Translations under genes and position numbers: made by a program
The notes under the pieces: generated by a model
Told to the model about the DNA's origin: nothing
The model's input: only the letters and a program-made list of their open reading frames with translations
Databases searched by the model: none
Shown here: one piece after another, positions 41,903-43,284 of the stretch
Numbering within the stretch: position 1 is the stretch's first letter
Layout of the letters: every line of letters starts with the position of its first letter
DNA from: Oscillospiraceae bacterium
GTDB taxonomy: Bacteria; Bacillota; Clostridia; Oscillospirales; CAG-272
Reading direction: 5' to 3'
Assembly: GCA_015065005.1 (NCBI GenBank)
Contig: SVRE01000011.1
Coordinates: 1 to 43,284, forward strand
DNA: 43,284 nt

Positions 41903-42416
41903 ATTTTTTCTCAATGCAATCAATTTCTCCACAAATTAACGGTATGACCTGCTCGGGTAAAATCTTAATGATGTGTGAAAGCTCCGAAAATAGAGCAAAT
42001 GACATTTTCTTTAAAGCATCTTCATCAATGGAGTAAAGCCTTTTAGTTAAGCCCTGCTTATTATTTTTTATTTCGTAAAGATATTTAACCAGCGCTACCA
42101 TTGCTTCTCTATCATAAGAATTCATAACTTCCTTATAATATTTGCTTCTTAGCTTATTATCACTTATCCAATTAACTATAGTATCATTTTTCTTGATCAA
42201 CGCAGAAATTTCTTCATACGTTAAAATCTTTTTGATTTTACTGCAAAGAAGTTCATTATTGGTTGGGACAAATAATTTATTATTATTGTTTTCCTTAGAC
42301 TGCAAAATATAGTAATCGTTTTCTTGATTCATCCCAGCGAAGCATTTAGATTCAATACCAACTATTTCAAAAACACCATCACACCCATAAACAATAAAAT
42401 CCCCGATTTTAAACAT
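41901..42416 (-). CDS. CarD/CdnL-family transcriptional regulator
   Basis: A 171-residue protein of the CarD_CdnL_TRCF family. The N-terminal Tudor-like RNA-polymerase-interacting domain is seen in FKIGDFIVYGCDGVFEIVGIE, DYYILQSKENNNNKLFVPTNN. A helical C-terminal domain follows (ISDNKLRSKYYKEVMNSYDREAMVALVKYLYEIKN, then DEDALKKMSFALFSELSHIIKI). Such proteins bind the polymerase beta subunit and influence open-complex formation. It has GAGG as a ribosome site. The only promoter candidate lies on the far side of a terminator-like hairpin. Not part of an operon with LytTR, from which a terminator separates it. Confidence 0.9.
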   Translation of the reverse strand: MFKIGDFIVYGCDGVFEIVGIESKCFAGMNQENDYYILQSKENNNNKLFVPTNNELLCSKIKKILTYEEISALIKKNDTIVNWISDNKLRSKYYKEVMNSYDREAMVALVKYLYEIKNNKQGLTKRLYSIDEDALKKMSFALFSELSHIIKILPEQVIPLICGEIDCIEKK

Positions 42417-42444
42417 ATTGTATATACCTCAATTTTAAAAAAAT

Positions 42445-42484
42445 GGCGTGTAATTTGGTCGGAAGATTCCATAAACTACACGCC
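42445..42484 (-). promoter_or_regulatory. Terminator-like hairpin in the carD leader / after nif3
   Basis: Arms of 8 bp (42445-42452 and 42477-42484) enclose a 24-base loop that can itself pair over GGAA and TTCC. On the minus strand a run of seven T follows. It lies between the nif3 stop and the carD start, about 28 bases before the carD ATG, so it either ends nif3 or acts as an attenuator of carD. Confidence 0.55.
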
Positions 42485-42494
42485 TTGCATATTA

Positions 42495-42524
42495 ATTTTA
42501 CCATATTTTTTCAAAAAATTGTAA
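42495..42524 (-). promoter_or_regulatory. Possible sigma-A promoter of carD
   Basis: Minus-strand TTACAA and TAAAAT with an 18-base spacer. The start point would fall near 42488, immediately before the hairpin, so the RNA would begin with it. Confidence 0.5.
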
Positions 42525-42550
42525 TACCCTTTTTGAAAAAAATTTTGAAA

Positions 42551-43284
42551 TTATATTGTTTTTATTCTATTAGAAATGAATATTTCGGTATATATATCGG
42601 GAATGAGTGAGCAAATTTCTTCTTCCAATACTGCACAAACATGATGTTCTGTATAAAAATGCCCTGCTTCAACAATGTTGATACACATATCGCTTGCATC
42701 AATGGCGGTATTGTAGCTTGCTCTTCCGGTAAGTATAGTATCACAGCCGGCTACAATGGCATTGTCAATTAAATCCTTACCGTCACCGCCAACAACATAT
42801 ACCTTATACACATCGTTTTCTCCGCTATACAGAACAAATGGAGAATTCAATTGCTTTTTCACATTTTCTGAAAATGTCGATAATGAAATTTTGTCCTTTA
42901 AAAAACCAATTCTTCCAATAGGATCTATGGGATCAACTGTTACGTTATTAAGACCGATTATAGACGCTAAGCTATCATTAACGCCACCATTGGCAGCGTC
43001 TAAACGGGTGTGAAATGACATAACATTGATATTGTTTTTTATTAGCTCTATCAGTTTATTTTGAGTGTAGTTTAAAGGACTTAGCGCCTTTTGGGAACGG
43101 AAAACCAAGGGATGATGTGAAATAATTGTATCAAAACTGTTATTAATAGCATATTCCACAGTATCCAATGTTACATCAAGTGCCAACAGAACCCGCTTAA
43201 CCTTAGCGTCAAGGCTTTGGGCGCACATAATGCCATCATTATCCCAGTCACATCTTAGCTCCCAGGATAAAGCTTGCTTAAATT
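42551..43284 (-). CDS. Nif3-like dinuclear metal centre protein (partial, N-terminus outside window)
   Basis: The Nif3/DUF34 family protein has open reading from the window edge (43284), at least 244 residues in view. Metal ligands are in ISHHPLVF, SFHTRLDAANGGVND and the C-terminal GHFYTEH. The central segment GDGKDLIDNAIVAGCDTILTGRA is family-typical. The ATG at 43228 (MCAQSL) is too late: the upstream codons read CDWDNDGI, the usual start of the conserved N-terminal motif, so the real start lies outside the window. Function of the family is not settled (GTP cyclohydrolase-related and metal roles are proposed). It often sits near rpoD/tRNA methyltransferase genes in Firmicutes. Confidence 0.92.
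   Translation of the reverse strand, partial: FKQALSWELRCDWDNDGIMCAQSLDAKVKRVLLALDVTLDTVEYAINNSFDTIISHHPLVFRSQKALSPLNYTQNKLIELIKNNINVMSFHTRLDAANGGVNDSLASIIGLNNVTVDPIDPIGRIGFLKDKISLSTFSENVKKQLNSPFVLYSGENDVYKVYVVGGDGKDLIDNAIVAGCDTILTGRASYNTAIDASDMCINIVEAGHFYTEHHVCAVLEEEICSLIPDIYTEIFISNRIKTI

Noticed and set aside
1..43284. CRISPR arrays, insertion sequences, phage genes, tRNA or rRNA genes
   Set aside because: No regularly spaced repeats, transposase or integrase motifs, attachment-like direct repeats or tRNA cloverleafs were noticed on reading; short repeats seen are terminators.

Overview
The window is bacterial, low in GC, and reads as a spore-forming Firmicute of the class Clostridia (probably an Oscillospiraceae/Ruminococcaceae-like anaerobe). 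The grounds are a PolC-type replicative polymerase, the pyrH-frr-uppS-cdsA-dxr-rseP-ispG-polC gene order, the MEP isoprenoid genes, a complete spoIIIAA-AH operon, and spoIIGA/sigE, spoIVB and sigG. The assignment rests on gene content and order only; no 16S rRNA or tRNA gene was seen. Coding density is very high. No gene-free stretch exceeds about 210 bases; the two longest are the rpsB leader (11109-11314) and the sigG/membrane-gene divergent region (38173-38381).

Region 1 (1-11593, minus strand): translation and envelope housekeeping. Read in transcription order it holds ymxH/ylmC, rpsB and tsf, a tsf terminator, an inserted polytopic membrane protein gene, then pyrH with its own promoter, frr, uppS, cdsA, dxr, rseP, ispG and polC (cut by the window edge). 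The run links UMP kinase and ribosome recycling to undecaprenyl-PP, CDP-diacylglycerol and MEP-pathway synthesis and a site-2 protease. Region 2 (11645-19849, mostly minus): an orphan lipoprotein resembling a solute-binding protein, the dgt-dnaG-rpoD macromolecular synthesis operon, yigZ, hflX and rpmE. Region 3 (19868-21381, minus): spoIIGA-sigE, the protease and mother-cell sigma factor pair.

Region 4 (21489-24678): an ABC exporter, a winged-helix regulator and a DUF4830-type membrane protein. Region 5 (24775-31475): spoIIIAA-AH (the channel between forespore and mother cell), a small conserved protein, a MarR regulator and spoIVB (the forespore signalling protease). Region 6 (31569-38270): the least understood part. 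An SPFH protein with three zinc ribbons, a four-helix membrane protein, a YidD-like protein and an 877-residue zinc-ribbon/repeat protein form one likely operon, with a 489-residue polytopic protein convergent to it. Region 7 (38287-43284): sigG, a small membrane protein plus a HIT hydrolase, an FkbM methyltransferase, a LytTR-DUF3021 pair, a CarD-family regulator with a terminator-like leader, and a Nif3-like protein cut by the window edge.

Sporulation is the main theme of 19.8-39.2 kb: sigma-E activation, the SpoIIIA channel, SpoIVB and sigma-G lie within 20 kb, but rearranged relative to Bacillus. sigG is about 17 kb from spoIIGA-sigE, and spo0A does not follow spoIVB. Possible Spo0A boxes precede spoIIGA and lie between sigG and the 489-residue gene. 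Promoters and terminators were read by eye; starts were chosen by Shine-Dalgarno position, stop/start overlap and family N-termini.
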